Shown: positions 18,057-27,234, counted from the first letter of the stretch. The stretch is DNA of 64,000 bases from Anaeropeptidivorans aminofermentans (GCF_940670685.1 NZ_OW711693.1:868001-932000); one strand, 5' to 3'. Numbers and translations are program-made. Notes: generated by a model from the sequence alone, not told the origin.

Positions 18057-18563
18057 ATGAGCTTAAATAAAATAATGGGTATTATGATTGATTATTATAA
18101 GGATGTAAGATATATAGAACATGCCCTTAAGGTTTATTCTTATTCCGCAGGAATAGGCGGTTCTGAAAACTTAGATGATGATGAAATGCTGATGCTCCTT
18201 TCCGCCGCCTTATTGCATGATATAGGCATACCCAATGCAATAAAGATTCACGGTTCAGGGAAAGGGCCTTATCAGGAAAAGGAAGGGGCATTGCTTGTGC
18301 CGGGCATGCTGAAAGAAGCAGGGGTGGAAAATCCGGTGGCCATAGAAAGAATAAAATGGCTTGTAGGCCATCACCATACGGAAGAGCTTGCAGAAACAGA
18401 TAAGCTTCTTCAGATACTTATGGAAGCCGATTATCTTGTAAACATCGCTGAGGGCAGGCATCCGGAATATGACCCTTATGAAATAAGAGAGCGGTTCTTT
18501 AAAACCGCCGCAGGAAAGGAATATATAACAAATATATTTAATTTGGAAAATAAGAACATATAA
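18057..18563 (+). CDS. HD-domain phosphohydrolase
   Basis: This 168-residue protein has the HD metal ligands: an early histidine in IEHALKVYSYS, the pair in AALLHDIGIP, and GHHHTEE followed by MEADYLVN with a late aspartate. HD proteins are metal-dependent phosphomonoesterases or phosphodiesterases acting on nucleotides; the substrate is not apparent. I use ATG 18057, 7 nt after GAAGGGAGC, rather than the GTG at 18030. It is monocistronic, with a terminator directly after it. Confidence 0.8.
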   Translation: MSLNKIMGIMIDYYKDVRYIEHALKVYSYSAGIGGSENLDDDEMLMLLSAALLHDIGIPNAIKIHGSGKGPYQEKEGALLVPGMLKEAGVENPVAIERIKWLVGHHHTEELAETDKLLQILMEADYLVNIAEGRHPEYDPYEIRERFFKTAAGKEYITNIFNLENKNI

Positions 18564-18590
18564 AAAAGCCGCGAAAGCGGCTTTTTTAGA
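18562..18590 (+). terminator. Intrinsic terminator after the HD gene
   Basis: AAAAAAGCCGC (18562-18572), a GAAA loop, and GCGGCTTTTTT (18577-18587) form a textbook terminator overlapping the stop codon. Confidence 0.95.
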
Positions 18591-18616
18591 AGAGACTTTT
18601 AAGTATTTAGTCTACT

Positions 18617-18826
18617 TATAGTAAAAAATTAAATTAGAGCAACAAAAATCGTATATTTTATACTTAGTGAAACTGAAAACACTTACAGGGTAGGTGAACG
18701 TTCTCTCATAATCAACAAAGTTTTTTTCATCTTTGTTGACTATGAATGGCTTAATGTTAGCGCTTCTATTATATTTAAGCCATTTATAAAAATAGGTTTT
18801 TGTTGCTGCCTTATAGTAAATTTACT
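18617..18826. repeat. Family I dispersed repeat, longer variant
   Basis: The left end is TATAGTAAAAAATTAAA with AGAGCAACAAAAATCGTATATTT. The right side is AATAGGTTTTTGTTGCTGCC then TTATAGTAAATTTAC. An inner inverted repeat (AACAAAGTTTTTTTCATCTTTGTTG) sits in the middle. Confidence 0.75.
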
Positions 18827-18827
18827 T

Positions 18828-18923
18828 TTCTGCCACAGGAAATAATGGGCTTCAAGAAGGCATAAAATCTGGGGAAAGCAAATTTACAACACTATATTTT
18901 ACTTTAATTCGAGTATAGAGCTA
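18828..18923. repeat. Family III dispersed repeat (reverse copy)
   Basis: Read on the minus strand this matches 51875-51955: ACTCGAATTAAAGTAAAA, GTTGTAAATTTGCTTT, TATGCCTTCTTG, and a purine-rich AGAAAAG end. Two copies in opposite orientation, each fused to family I ends, define the family. Its edge supplies the TAG stop of aroA. Confidence 0.65.
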
Positions 18924-20219
18924 TTTTACTGTAATTACATTTTCCAATATCCCATAAAAACCAGGGAAGGAGATATCCGTACAGCTTCCGTTTATGATTG
19001 TTGATGCACCTTGGGCTTTCAGGGCGGCAATGGCAAGGCTCATGGCGATACGGTGGTCGTTATAGCTTTCCACAGAAGCTCCTTTAAGATTAAAACCGCC
19101 TTCTATTATCATGCCGTCAGGGGTTTCTTCTATATTTGCACCCATTTTTTTAAGCTCCGTAACCATTGCGGCTATTCTATTGGATTCCTTTACTTTAAGC
19201 TCCTGAGCATCTTTTATTATGGTTTTTCCTTCTGCAAAAAGAGCCGCAACAGCAAATACAGGGATTTCGTCTATCATAAGGGGAATGATGTCTCCTGAAA
19301 GGGTAATACCCTTTAAAGGCGTATATCTTACCCGAATATCTGCAACGGCTTCGCCCGAAAGATTTCTTTCGTTTAAAAGGGATATATCTGCGCCCATTTC
19401 TTTAAGGGCTTTGATTATACCTGTTCTTGTAGGATTTACGCCTACATTTTTTATAAGGACATCGGAGCCTTCCAGGATAGAAGCCGCAGCAATAAAGTAA
19501 GCCGCCGATGAAATATCCCCGGGAACGGAAATCTTCTGCCCTGTAAGCTCTTCGGCAGGGTTTACAATTATTTTATTGCCTTCCCGGCCAATAGAAGCAC
19601 CAAAGGAAGAAAGCATGATTTCCGTATGGTCTCTTGTAAGGCTTGGCTCAGTAATTATAGTTTTTTCCTGGGCATAGATGCCGGCAAGGATAATGCTGCT
19701 TTTTACCTGGGCGCTTGCAACAGGCAAAGTGTATTCTATCCCCTTTAAAGGAGCGCCTTCTATAGTGAGGGGGGCAAGGGTTGTATTACCTTTTCCTATA
19801 ATTTTCGCTCCCATTTCCTTAAGAGGAATAGCTACCCTATCCATAGGGCGTTTTTGAATGGAGCTATCTCCAGTGATTACCGAAGTGAAATTCTGAGCGG
19901 ATAAAATACCCATTATAAGCCGTATGGTTGTTCCGCTGTTGCCTACGTCAAGAATGGATTCAGGCGCTTTTAAGCCCTTCATTCCATTGCCCTTTACAAT
20001 TACCTTTTCAGGGGTAATATGGATATCTATTCCCATTTTTTTAAAACAGCTTATGGTAGAAAGACAGTCCTCGCCCATGAGAAAGCCTTCGATTTCAGTT
20101 ATGCCCTTGGCGATTGCGCCAAGCATAATGCTTCTATGGGATATGCTTTTATCTCCTGGAATGTTTATGCTGCCTTTTATAGTTTTTCCTGGATGAATCC
20201 TAATGTCCAATAGTATCAC
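18921..20219 (-). CDS. aroA: 5-enolpyruvylshikimate-3-phosphate synthase
   Basis: EPSP synthase joins shikimate 3-phosphate and phosphoenolpyruvate in the sixth shikimate-pathway step. The 432 residues contain PGDKSISHRSIMLG near residue 22 (substrate lysine, serine and arginine), the PEP-binding loop LDVGNSGTTIRL near residue 93, QKRPMDR, GDISSAAYF, LKVKESNR, and the late YNDHRIAMS. Length is normal. Start choice is uncertain: GTG 20217-20219 is very close to GAGGG, and the TTG three codons in has better spacing. It is the last gene of hisC-tyrA-aroA. Its stop codon is formed at the edge of a repeat. Confidence 0.95.
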   Translation of the reverse strand: MILLDIRIHPGKTIKGSINIPGDKSISHRSIMLGAIAKGITEIEGFLMGEDCLSTISCFKKMGIDIHITPEKVIVKGNGMKGLKAPESILDVGNSGTTIRLIMGILSAQNFTSVITGDSSIQKRPMDRVAIPLKEMGAKIIGKGNTTLAPLTIEGAPLKGIEYTLPVASAQVKSSIILAGIYAQEKTIITEPSLTRDHTEIMLSSFGASIGREGNKIIVNPAEELTGQKISVPGDISSAAYFIAAASILEGSDVLIKNVGVNPTRTGIIKALKEMGADISLLNERNLSGEAVADIRVRYTPLKGITLSGDIIPLMIDEIPVFAVAALFAEGKTIIKDAQELKVKESNRIAAMVTELKKMGANIEETPDGMIIEGGFNLKGASVESYNDHRIAMSLAIAALKAQGASTIINGSCTDISFPGFYGILENVITVK

Positions 20220-20234
20220 AGCCCTCTATATTGA

Positions 20235-20268
20235 TGTAAGTTCGATAGATTTAAAAATCTAACGAACT
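20235..20268. other. Inverted repeat between tyrA and aroA
   Basis: TAAGTTCG with AGATTT pairs with AATCT and CGAACTTA around AAA, a 13-14 bp interrupted stem. It lies between two co-directional genes and lacks a strong T-run, so a processing or attenuation hairpin is more likely than a full terminator. Confidence 0.45.
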
Positions 20269-20326
20269 TATGAAATTTGCGGAAAAGCACTGCAAATTGA
20301 TATTTAATGAATCTGTAAAAGCATTT

Positions 20327-21208
20327 TCACGTTATATGATTAAAACTGTCTTCCTGTTCTGAAATAAACTTATCTCGGTACGCCTTTGCTTTGCTGAAGA
20401 AGGTTTCCACCTCGGTGTAATTATCATTAGCAAGAAAATTCTTATACAGATGAATTTCCTTCTCAAATTCGTCTAAAAGCGCTATTATTTTTTCTTTATT
20501 TTCCATGGATATGGAGGCCCATACCAAGGGGCTTGAAGAGGCTATTCTGGTAATATCCTTAAAGCCGCCTGCCGCAAGGGTACGGATTGTACCGTCATTA
20601 TCAAGTCTTTCCACTGTATTTACGATGGAAGAGGCAATCACATGGGGAACGTGGCTTATGGCCCCCACCGCGTAATCATGAATATCAGGGTTTAAAGTCA
20701 CAGGAACAGCCCCAATGGTTTCTATAAAAGCTTTAAGCAGCTCTATATGAGAAGAAAGCGTACTTTCCATAGGCGTAATGATATAACGGGCATTTTTAAA
20801 AAGGTCGGCATTTGCGGCGCCGTATCCTATTTTTTCAGAGCCTGCCATGGGGTGGCCCCCAATGTAATTGATACCTTCTATAGCGGATATTTCCTTAAAC
20901 ACATTTGCTTTTGTGCTTCCTACGTCGGTTATAATGCAGTCTTTGCCTGCATAAGAGAATAATGCGCCGGCTATTTCTTTAAGGGTTCCTACGGGAGTGC
21001 ATATAAATATAATATTGCAGCCTGAAAAGCTATAATCTATAGAAGTTGTATACTGATCGATGATTCCTTCCTTTAAGGCGGCTATAAGCGGCTCAGGGTT
21101 TCTGTTATAGGCGACGATTTCAGCTCCTGTTATGTATTTTTTCACGGCCTTTGCCAAAGAGCCGCCAATAAGCCCAAGGCCGGCGATTCCGATTTTATTT
21201 ATTTTCAT
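20327..21208 (-). CDS. tyrA: Prephenate dehydrogenase
   Basis: TyrA oxidatively decarboxylates prephenate to 4-hydroxyphenylpyruvate for tyrosine synthesis. The 293 residues begin with the NAD(P)-binding Rossmann motif IAGLGLIGGSLAKA. They continue with FICTPVGTLKEI, TDVGSTKANV and the substrate-binding GGHPMAGSEKIGYG, and the helical domain has AVGAISHVPHVIASS. There is no fused chorismate mutase or ACT domain, so it is the short monofunctional form. It starts 4 nt after hisC. Confidence 0.93.
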   Translation of the reverse strand: MKINKIGIAGLGLIGGSLAKAVKKYITGAEIVAYNRNPEPLIAALKEGIIDQYTTSIDYSFSGCNIIFICTPVGTLKEIAGALFSYAGKDCIITDVGSTKANVFKEISAIEGINYIGGHPMAGSEKIGYGAANADLFKNARYIITPMESTLSSHIELLKAFIETIGAVPVTLNPDIHDYAVGAISHVPHVIASSIVNTVERLDNDGTIRTLAAGGFKDITRIASSSPLVWASISMENKEKIIALLDEFEKEIHLYKNFLANDNYTEVETFFSKAKAYRDKFISEQEDSFNHIT

Positions 21209-21212
21209 ATGA

Positions 21213-22310
21213 TTACCTTCTCAATACAATTTTTAATGCTTCTATAAAGCCTTTCATGTCCTCGATTTTTCCAATGCTTATTCTTAGATAGCTTTTCATA
21301 TTGTTAAATACTGCCCCCGGGCGAACTAAATAGCCTTTTTTCATAAGCTCTTTTGTTACTTCTACACCATCGTCTTTAATATCTATCATCATAAAGTTGG
21401 TATTTGTAGGTATGTAGGAAAGGCCCATTTCATCAAGAGCGGAATATAAATAGTCAAGAGTTTTATTGTTATTTTCTCTTACCATGGCTATAAAATTTTG
21501 GTCCTTGATTGCTGCGGCAGCGGCGGAGAAAGCAGAGGAGCTTACGTTGAAGACGGTTCTTGTTTTGTGGATAAGTTCTGCTATTTCAGGAGAGGAAATG
21601 GCATAGCCTATTCTTAAAGATGCAAGGCCGTAAATCTTTGAAAAGGTTTTTAATATAATAATGTTTTTATATTTAGGAAGCATTTTAAATGAATCCGGAA
21701 ACTGCTTTTCATCGGTAAATTCTCCGTAAGCCTCGTCTAAAACAACAGGAATATGCGCAGGTATTTTATCAAGGAATTTAATCTGCTCCTCTTCTGTATA
21801 GATGGTTCCTGTTGGATTATTTGGGTTGCAGAGGAATATAAGCCTGGTGTTTTCATTTACGCTTTCTGCGATTTTTTCAAGGTCAAATTTATGGTCTTTC
21901 AGGGGGACTCTGATAATTTCTCCGTCCATAAGGGCGGCCCCTGCCTCATAGGCAAAAAATGTATTATCGGCCGTAATCATATTTGTGCCTTTATCAATAA
22001 ATACTTTGGAAAGAAGATATATCAGCTCTTCCGTTCCGTTTCCGAATACAATCTGTTCTCTGTTTACTCCGTATTTTTCAGAGATTATCTTAATTAATTC
22101 TTGGTCTTTTCCGTCAGGATAAGAAGAGATATCGCTTATGGCGGATATGATAGCGTCCTTTACCCCTTCAGATGAGCCATAGGGGTTTTCGTTGGCCATA
22201 AGGCGATAAAGCCTTTCTAAATGATATTCTTTCTTTATGTCTTCCATGGTTTTTCCGAAGGCATAAGGGCTTATTCTATCCAAGGCCTTGCGATATTTCA
22301 TATTTTCCAT
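21213..22310 (-). CDS. hisC: Histidinol-phosphate/aromatic aminotransferase
   Basis: This PLP-dependent class I/II aminotransferase has 365 residues. Features are LMANENPYGSS, FGNGTEELIYLL, the cofactor aspartate region FLCNPNNPTGTIY and VVLDEAYGEF, the Schiff-base lysine in LKTFSKIYGLASLRIGY, and the terminal YLRISIG arginine. HisC-fold enzymes act on histidinol phosphate or on aromatic keto acids. Position first in an operon with tyrA and aroA argues for an aromatic role (inference). The ATG at 22308-22310 follows a GGGG-type site. Confidence 0.88.
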   Translation of the reverse strand: MENMKYRKALDRISPYAFGKTMEDIKKEYHLERLYRLMANENPYGSSEGVKDAIISAISDISSYPDGKDQELIKIISEKYGVNREQIVFGNGTEELIYLLSKVFIDKGTNMITADNTFFAYEAGAALMDGEIIRVPLKDHKFDLEKIAESVNENTRLIFLCNPNNPTGTIYTEEEQIKFLDKIPAHIPVVLDEAYGEFTDEKQFPDSFKMLPKYKNIIILKTFSKIYGLASLRIGYAISSPEIAELIHKTRTVFNVSSSAFSAAAAAIKDQNFIAMVRENNNKTLDYLYSALDEMGLSYIPTNTNFMMIDIKDDGVEVTKELMKKGYLVRPGAVFNNMKSYLRISIGKIEDMKGFIEALKIVLRR

Positions 22311-22347
22311 TTTTCATAACCCCATTTCACAATAATCTGTTTTTATT

Positions 22348-22376
22348 ATTTTACAGTTAATCATATCTTTGGTCAA
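22348..22376 (-). promoter_or_regulatory. Promoter of the hisC-tyrA-aroA operon
   Basis: On the minus strand TTGACC (22371-22376) and TAAAAT (22348-22353) lie 17 bp apart, 40 nt before the hisC start. Confidence 0.7.
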
Positions 22377-22435
22377 TATAAACAAATGCGGAATATGATT
22401 AGTCAATTTTAAATTAAAATATAGATTTGTTGGAA

Positions 22436-22464
22436 TTGACCAAAATAAAAAAATTTGTTATCAT
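22436..22464 (+). promoter_or_regulatory. Promoter of the EF-G-like gene
   Basis: TTGACC (22436-22441) and TATCAT (22459-22464) lie 17 bp apart. A leader of about 230 nt follows; it contains no structure I recognise. Confidence 0.65.
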
Positions 22465-22701
22465 ATAAAGGTATGAAAAAACGAAATAAAAATATTTGCA
22501 TAATTTTTATTTTTCAAAATTTATAAAAATAACTATTTTCAAATGAAGGAAGGACTTTTTTACTATAAAATTTGTATATGTCCGCCTTGAAGAGCCGGAC
22601 TTGACAAAGAAAAACAGTATAAAGACTTAACTTTATTCTTTTAAAACCTCAATTCCAGTTTTAAAAGAGCTCAAATATATCAGAATGTAGGAGGTATTTT
22701 T

Positions 22702-24789
22702 ATGAAGGTTTATTCTGCCAACCAAATCAGAAACATTGTTGTGCTTGGACATAGCGGCAGCGGAAAGACGACTCTTGTTGAAGCGGCCCTTAACGTATCC
22801 GGTGTAACAAGCCGTATAGGTAAGGTAGACGAAGGAAACACTGTAAGTGATTATGAAGCTGAAGAAATTCGCAGAAAAGTTTCTATAAACACATCAATTA
22901 TTCCTATAGAATGGAAGGAGAATAAAATCAATTTTATTGATACTCCGGGATATTTTGACTTTGCTGGAGAGGTTAAGGAAGCTCTTGCCGCGGCAGATTT
23001 GGCTCTTATTGTTGTTTCCGCAAAATCTGGAATAGAGGTAGGGACCGAAAAAGCATGGGAATATGCAACCGAAGCTGGAATCCCTAAAATAATATTCGTA
23101 AACAATATGGACGACGAAAACGCCGATTTTGATAAAGTAGTTGAAGATATGAAAGAAGCATTCGGAAAGAGCGTAGCGCCTTTGCAGGTTCCCTTTAAGG
23201 AAAACGGCAAATTCACAGGTTTCGTTAATGCTATAAAGAAGGCCGGCAGAAAGTATGTTGAAGGAAGAACACAGGAATGTGACGTTCCTGCCGGCATGGA
23301 AGGCGAAGTTGAATTAATGCATTCCATGATTTCCGAGGCTGTTGCAGAAACAGACGATGCCCTTTTGGAAAAATTCTTTGAAGAAGAGCCCTTTACTGTA
23401 GAAGAAATTGAAGCTGGGGTTAAAGCCGGTCTTTTAGACGGAAGCGTTACTCCTGTATTCTGCGGTGTTGCAAACGCTACCTTAGGCGTAAGAGTGCTTC
23501 TGAACTCTATTTTACAGTTTGCTCATTCACCGGAAGAATTCAGACCTGAAATGACGGTTGTAAATCCTAAAAATGATGAAGAAATAACCATTCAATGTAA
23601 CGACAAGGAGCCCTTTGCGGCTTTCGTATTTAAAACTATTGCAGACCCTTATGTAGGTCGTTTAAGTCTTTTAAGAGTATTCTCAGGAAAGCTTAAAAAA
23701 GACGATATTATGTATAACACTAAAAAAGACAGTACGGAAAAAGCAGGCCAGCTTTTTGTTATGAGGGGTAAAGAGCAGCTTCCCGTAGAGGAATTAAAAG
23801 CCGGAGATATCGGTGCCATAGCAAAGCTTAACAGCGCCGAAACCCAGGATACGCTCTGCGCTAAGGATAGGCCTGTGTTATTCCCTGATATAGTATTTCC
23901 CCCTTCACTTCTTTCCATGGCCCTTGCTCCTAAGGCCAAAGGCGACGAAGATAAAATATCTCAGGCTTTTGCAAAGCTTCTGGAAGAAGATAAAACCCTT
24001 AAGCTTGAGGTGAATCCGGAGACAAAGCAGACGGTGGTATCCGGCATCGGCGATACCCATCTTGATGTTCTCGTGAATAAGCTCAGAACGAAATATAAAC
24101 TTGAAGTGGAGCTTTCCGACCCTATCATTCCTTTCAGGGAAATGATTAAAGGCAAGGTTAAAGTTCAAGGCAAATATAAAAAGCAATCCGGCGGCCATGG
24201 CCAGTATGGTGATGTTCATATTGAATTCGAGCCTTCAGGGGACCTTACGAAGGATTATATTTTCGAAGAAAAGATATTCGGCGGTGCCGTTCCTCGCCAG
24301 TATTTCCCGGCTGTTGAAAAAGGAATACAAGAGTCTGTTAAAGCAGGCCCTATGGCAGGCTATCCCGTTGTAGGCCTTAAGGCTACCCTTGTAGACGGAA
24401 GCTATCATGCCGTAGACTCTTCTGAAATGGCCTTTAAAATGGCTACCAGCATGGCTTTTAAAGATGGTTTCATGAAGGCGAAGCCAGCCATCTTAGAGCC
24501 TATTGCCAAAGTTATAATTACCGTTCCGGACGATTATACGGGAGATGTAATGGGCGATATGAATAAGCGCAGAGGCCGTATCCTCGGTATGGAGAAGGTA
24601 GGCAAGAAGCAGGTGATTTCCGCTGAGGCGCCTATGGCTGAAATGTTTAAATATTCCACAGACCTTAGAAGCATGACTCAGGGCAGGGGAGAATATACCC
24701 TTGAATTTGACAGATATGAAGAAGCTTCTAAAGAGGTTCAGGATAAGATTGTTGCCCAAAGAAAAGCTGAAATGGAAAAAGAGAAGTAA
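22702..24789 (+). CDS. Elongation factor G-like GTPase (EF-G paralogue)
   Basis: The 695 residues cover the five EF-G domains, but the GTPase motifs differ from housekeeping EF-G. The P-loop is GHSGSGKTT (about residues 17-25) in place of GHIDAGKTT, G3 is DTPGYFDF, and G4 is FVNNMDDENADF where canonical EF-G has NKMD. Domain IV shows SGGHGQYGDVHIEFEP, and the end has MNKRRGRILGMEKVG with a Lys/Glu-rich tail. This is the divergent EF-G paralogue common in Clostridia, whose exact role is unsettled. GGAGG precedes ATG 22702. It is monocistronic, with its own promoter and terminator. Confidence 0.88.
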   Translation: MKVYSANQIRNIVVLGHSGSGKTTLVEAALNVSGVTSRIGKVDEGNTVSDYEAEEIRRKVSINTSIIPIEWKENKINFIDTPGYFDFAGEVKEALAAADLALIVVSAKSGIEVGTEKAWEYATEAGIPKIIFVNNMDDENADFDKVVEDMKEAFGKSVAPLQVPFKENGKFTGFVNAIKKAGRKYVEGRTQECDVPAGMEGEVELMHSMISEAVAETDDALLEKFFEEEPFTVEEIEAGVKAGLLDGSVTPVFCGVANATLGVRVLLNSILQFAHSPEEFRPEMTVVNPKNDEEITIQCNDKEPFAAFVFKTIADPYVGRLSLLRVFSGKLKKDDIMYNTKKDSTEKAGQLFVMRGKEQLPVEELKAGDIGAIAKLNSAETQDTLCAKDRPVLFPDIVFPPSLLSMALAPKAKGDEDKISQAFAKLLEEDKTLKLEVNPETKQTVVSGIGDTHLDVLVNKLRTKYKLEVELSDPIIPFREMIKGKVKVQGKYKKQSGGHGQYGDVHIEFEPSGDLTKDYIFEEKIFGGAVPRQYFPAVEKGIQESVKAGPMAGYPVVGLKATLVDGSYHAVDSSEMAFKMATSMAFKDGFMKAKPAILEPIAKVIITVPDDYTGDVMGDMNKRRGRILGMEKVGKKQVISAEAPMAEMFKYSTDLRSMTQGRGEYTLEFDRYEEASKEVQDKIVAQRKAEMEKEK

Positions 24790-24826
24790 AACCGAATAAA
24801 AAGGCAATATTAGAGCCATAGCATAA

Positions 24827-24868
24827 AAAGCAGCAAAGCCAGAAGAAAAATGGTTTTGCTGCTTTATT
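24827..24868 (+). terminator. Intrinsic terminator after the EF-G-like gene
   Basis: AAAGCAGCAAAGCC (24827-24840) pairs with GGTTTTGCTGCTTT (24852-24865), 14 bp with one G.T, followed by a short T-rich tail. Confidence 0.75.
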
Positions 24869-24882
24869 CATAATAAAGCAAG

Positions 24883-24929
24883 TATAGTAAAATAGGTCTT
24901 TGTTACTGCCTTAAAGCTATTTTACTATA
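24883..24929. repeat. Truncated family I repeat (end fragment)
   Basis: TATAGTAAAATAGGTCTTTGTTACTGCC leads straight into TTAAAGCTATTTTACTATA, so both termini are kept but the centre is deleted. Confidence 0.7.
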
Positions 24930-25088
24930 AATAAATATTATAAAAGACTTATATATCAGAATAAGCTTTCGTTATTTTTTATGAGAAATTTACGATATCC
25001 GGTTAAGATTTATGAAATGAAGCTCTATTTTGTTATATAAGAAAAAATAAAATATGAATACTATTTTATAAAACAGGAGGTGAGAAAA

Positions 25089-25436
25089 ATGACGGGTAGT
25101 TTTTCTGAAATTAAGTTATTTCAGGTCAAACCCGATAAGCTGGCTGAGTTTGAAGACCTAATAGCAAGTGTTGCAGAGGCGCAAAAGCAGCAGCCAGGTT
25201 GTCTTGGCGTAAAATATATGAAGCGGTTTTTTACGATTGATGGAATTGAAATGGGGAACCCCCCGAGAGAATTGACAAGGATTGTAAAATGCGTCAAATA
25301 TTTTTCCTATTGGGAGTTTGATAATAAAGAAAGCTATGGAAAAGCAATTAAATGGTTCTTTGATGATTATGGGAAAGAAATTCAAAGGCTGCTTATTATG
25401 CCATTTGATATCAACTGCGGAAATACCGTTTATTAA
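25089..25436 (+). CDS. Small antibiotic-biosynthesis-monooxygenase-like (ABM) protein
   Basis: This 115-residue protein has the dimeric alpha-beta barrel pattern: FSEIKLFQVKPDKLAEFEDLIASVAEAQ, GCLGVKYMKRFF, VKYFSYWEFDNKESYGKAIKWFFDDYG. ABM-fold proteins include quinone or flavin-independent monooxygenases and haem-degrading enzymes, and many are only structural relatives. ATG 25089 is preceded by CAGGAGGTG. A flavin-reductase-fold gene lies downstream but with 250 bp of repeat between, so no operon is claimed. Function unknown. Confidence 0.6.
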   Translation: MTGSFSEIKLFQVKPDKLAEFEDLIASVAEAQKQQPGCLGVKYMKRFFTIDGIEMGNPPRELTRIVKCVKYFSYWEFDNKESYGKAIKWFFDDYGKEIQRLLIMPFDINCGNTVY

Positions 25437-25451
25437 TGAAATGAAATTTAG

Positions 25452-25582
25452 AGGAAATTTATTATAAAGAAGCAGAAAAAACAATTCATGAGAGACTTGA
25501 AACGTGAATTTCCTTGGGAAACGGTATATTTTTGAGCCTTTAGGATACGGCTTTGCTGCTGTTTTACTTTAAGTTTATTATA
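25452..25582. repeat. Family I dispersed fold-back repeat
   Basis: GAAATTTATTATAAAGAAGCAG on the left and CGGCTTTGCTGCTG with AAGTTTATTATA on the right, with the CCTTGGGAAAC core. It begins 15 nt after the ABM stop codon. Confidence 0.8.
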
Positions 25583-25691
25583 GTGGTCTTTGCTTCAAAT
25601 AGCAGTAAGATAATTTCATTTTATGACAGAGCCCCAGCTCATTTGCTGCTTGAAATGAATTGTCTATACATTAAGAAAGGAACGAGATTTT

Positions 25692-26258
25692 ATGCAAAAG
25701 CATTCATTAGCACCACAAAGGGGCTTTTTCCCCCAGCCATCATATTTAATCGGTACTTTTAAAGATGACGGCGCTCCTAATTTTGCCTTAATCACCTGGA
25801 TAACATTCTGTTCGGCTAATCCTCCAATGCTGATGTTTGCGTCAAGAGGGAGAAAGCTTACTCGTGAACTTGTCGAAAAAAATGGGGTGTTTTCAGCAAA
25901 TCTTGTTACAACTAAAATGATGTACTTAGCAGATTATTTTGGAAATACCTCAGGATATGAGAGAAATAAATGTGAAGATATTGGCGTTAATTATACAAAA
26001 GGGAATGTTTTGCGTATTCCGGTATTAGAAGAATCTCCATGGGTATATGAATGTAAGCTTGTTGAAACGATAAGAAATAATGATGGATGCATATACATAG
26101 GGGAGGTTAAAAATATATTGGTAGATGAAGCCGTAGAAGATATTTCTTATGGCAAAATTGACATGATTTCAATGGACCCTTTAATATATGCTCCCGGCCA
26201 ATATTATAATTTATCGTCAAGCGTCGGTTCTGTTGGATATTCTAAAAACAATCAATAA
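25692..26258 (+). CDS. Flavin reductase-like domain protein
   Basis: The 188 residues resemble the FMN-binding split-barrel flavoreductase family: PQPSYLIGTF, APNFALITWITFCSANPPMLMFASRGRKLT, GVFSANLVTTKMM, then the later GEVKNILVDEAV and a DPLIYAPGQYYNL end. Clostridial relatives are FMN-binding reductases of unknown partner. AAGGAACG before ATG 25692 is the ribosome-binding site. There is no signal peptide. A family II repeat follows its stop codon. Confidence 0.8.
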   Translation: MQKHSLAPQRGFFPQPSYLIGTFKDDGAPNFALITWITFCSANPPMLMFASRGRKLTRELVEKNGVFSANLVTTKMMYLADYFGNTSGYERNKCEDIGVNYTKGNVLRIPVLEESPWVYECKLVETIRNNDGCIYIGEVKNILVDEAVEDISYGKIDMISMDPLIYAPGQYYNLSSSVGSVGYSKNNQ

Positions 26259-26279
26259 ATGATAGTTTCTGTTTATGTA

Positions 26280-26400
26280 TCATAATCGTAAGTTATGCTC
26301 ATACATTTTCCAAGGGGAATGTATTCGTGGATAAAACTAAGCTCTGCTTAGTTTTATCCATGTCATAATTACAATTATGCTTATACTTTTTCCTTCGGTA
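26280..26400. repeat. Family II dispersed double-hairpin repeat (copy A)
   Basis: The copy starts TCATAATCGTAAGTTATGC, then ACATTTTCC/GGGAATGT, then a perfect 14-bp hairpin GGATAAAACTAAGC, TCT, GCTTAGTTTTATCC. The same layout recurs at 44010-44100. Here it lies between convergent genes (flavin reductase and cbiO) and may act as a two-way terminator. Confidence 0.75.
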
Positions 26401-26407
26401 AATATAT

Positions 26408-27232
26408 TTACATACTATTCTTAAGCTCCTGTATATTTCTCGGGTAATTTGAGCCTTCTTTTAATATGCCTTCTGCAATTAATATTTCTGTCATTTCAAG
26501 GACTAAAGGCTTCCTGATAGCGGCTTTTTCAAGCAAGCCTTTATTTGTAAAAATATCAGAAGGGGTACCGTCCCCTATGATTTCTCCTTCATGGAATACA
26601 AGAATTCTGTCGGCCCATTTATAGGCGAAATCCAAGTCATGAGTGGAAACAAGAAGCGTAATGCCGTCATGATGGAGGCTATGAAGAATGTCTTCAAAGT
26701 TTTCGATGCCTTTACAGTCCATATTTGCCGTAGGCTCATCAAAAAGGATTAATTCAGGTTCCATGGCAATAACATCTGCTATGGTAACCCGCCTTTTCTC
26801 CCCGCCGCTTAAATATTGAGGGGAGCGGTCTGAAAGATGTTCTATTTCCATATAGGAAAGGGCCTTATTTGTCTTTTCAAAAACTTCTTCTTTGGGAAGC
26901 TTAAGATTCATAGGACCAAAGGATACTTCCTTAAATACAGTAGGGCCTATAATTTGTATTTCAGGCTCCTGAAATACAATGCCTGTTTTCTTTCTGAGGT
27001 CAATAAGAGAATTTTTCGAATAGTCCATAATTCTGCCCTTGATTTTAATGCTTCCGGAGTCGGGCTTTATAATGCCGTTTAAGGAGAGAAAAAAGGTGGT
27101 TTTTCCTGCACCGTTAGCCCCTATCAGGGCTATTTTTTCGTTTTTGCATATATTTAAATTTATGTTTTTTAATGCATATTTTTCTTCGTCATAGGAATAG
27201 AAAAGAGAAGAAATTTCTATTAAAGCATTCAA
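26408..27232 (-). CDS. cbiO: Cobalt ECF transporter ATPase
   Basis: The 274-residue ATPase energises the CbiMNQO cobalt importer. Walker A is GANGAGKTT, the Q-loop IVFQEPEIQIIG, the signature YLSGGEKRRVTIA, Walker B LILFDEPTANMD, and the switch STHDLDFA. I take TTG 27230-27232 as the start because GGTGG lies 5 nt upstream and the product then begins NALIEISSLFYSY, as CbiO proteins do. Longer in-frame extension adds unrelated sequence inside cbiQ. It starts only a few bases after the cbiQ stop. Confidence 0.9.
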   Translation of the reverse strand: MNALIEISSLFYSYDEEKYALKNINLNICKNEKIALIGANGAGKTTFFLSLNGIIKPDSGSIKIKGRIMDYSKNSLIDLRKKTGIVFQEPEIQIIGPTVFKEVSFGPMNLKLPKEEVFEKTNKALSYMEIEHLSDRSPQYLSGGEKRRVTIADVIAMEPELILFDEPTANMDCKGIENFEDILHSLHHDGITLLVSTHDLDFAYKWADRILVFHEGEIIGDGTPSDIFTNKGLLEKAAIRKPLVLEMTEILIAEGILKEGSNYPRNIQELKNSM

Positions 27233-27234
27233 TA

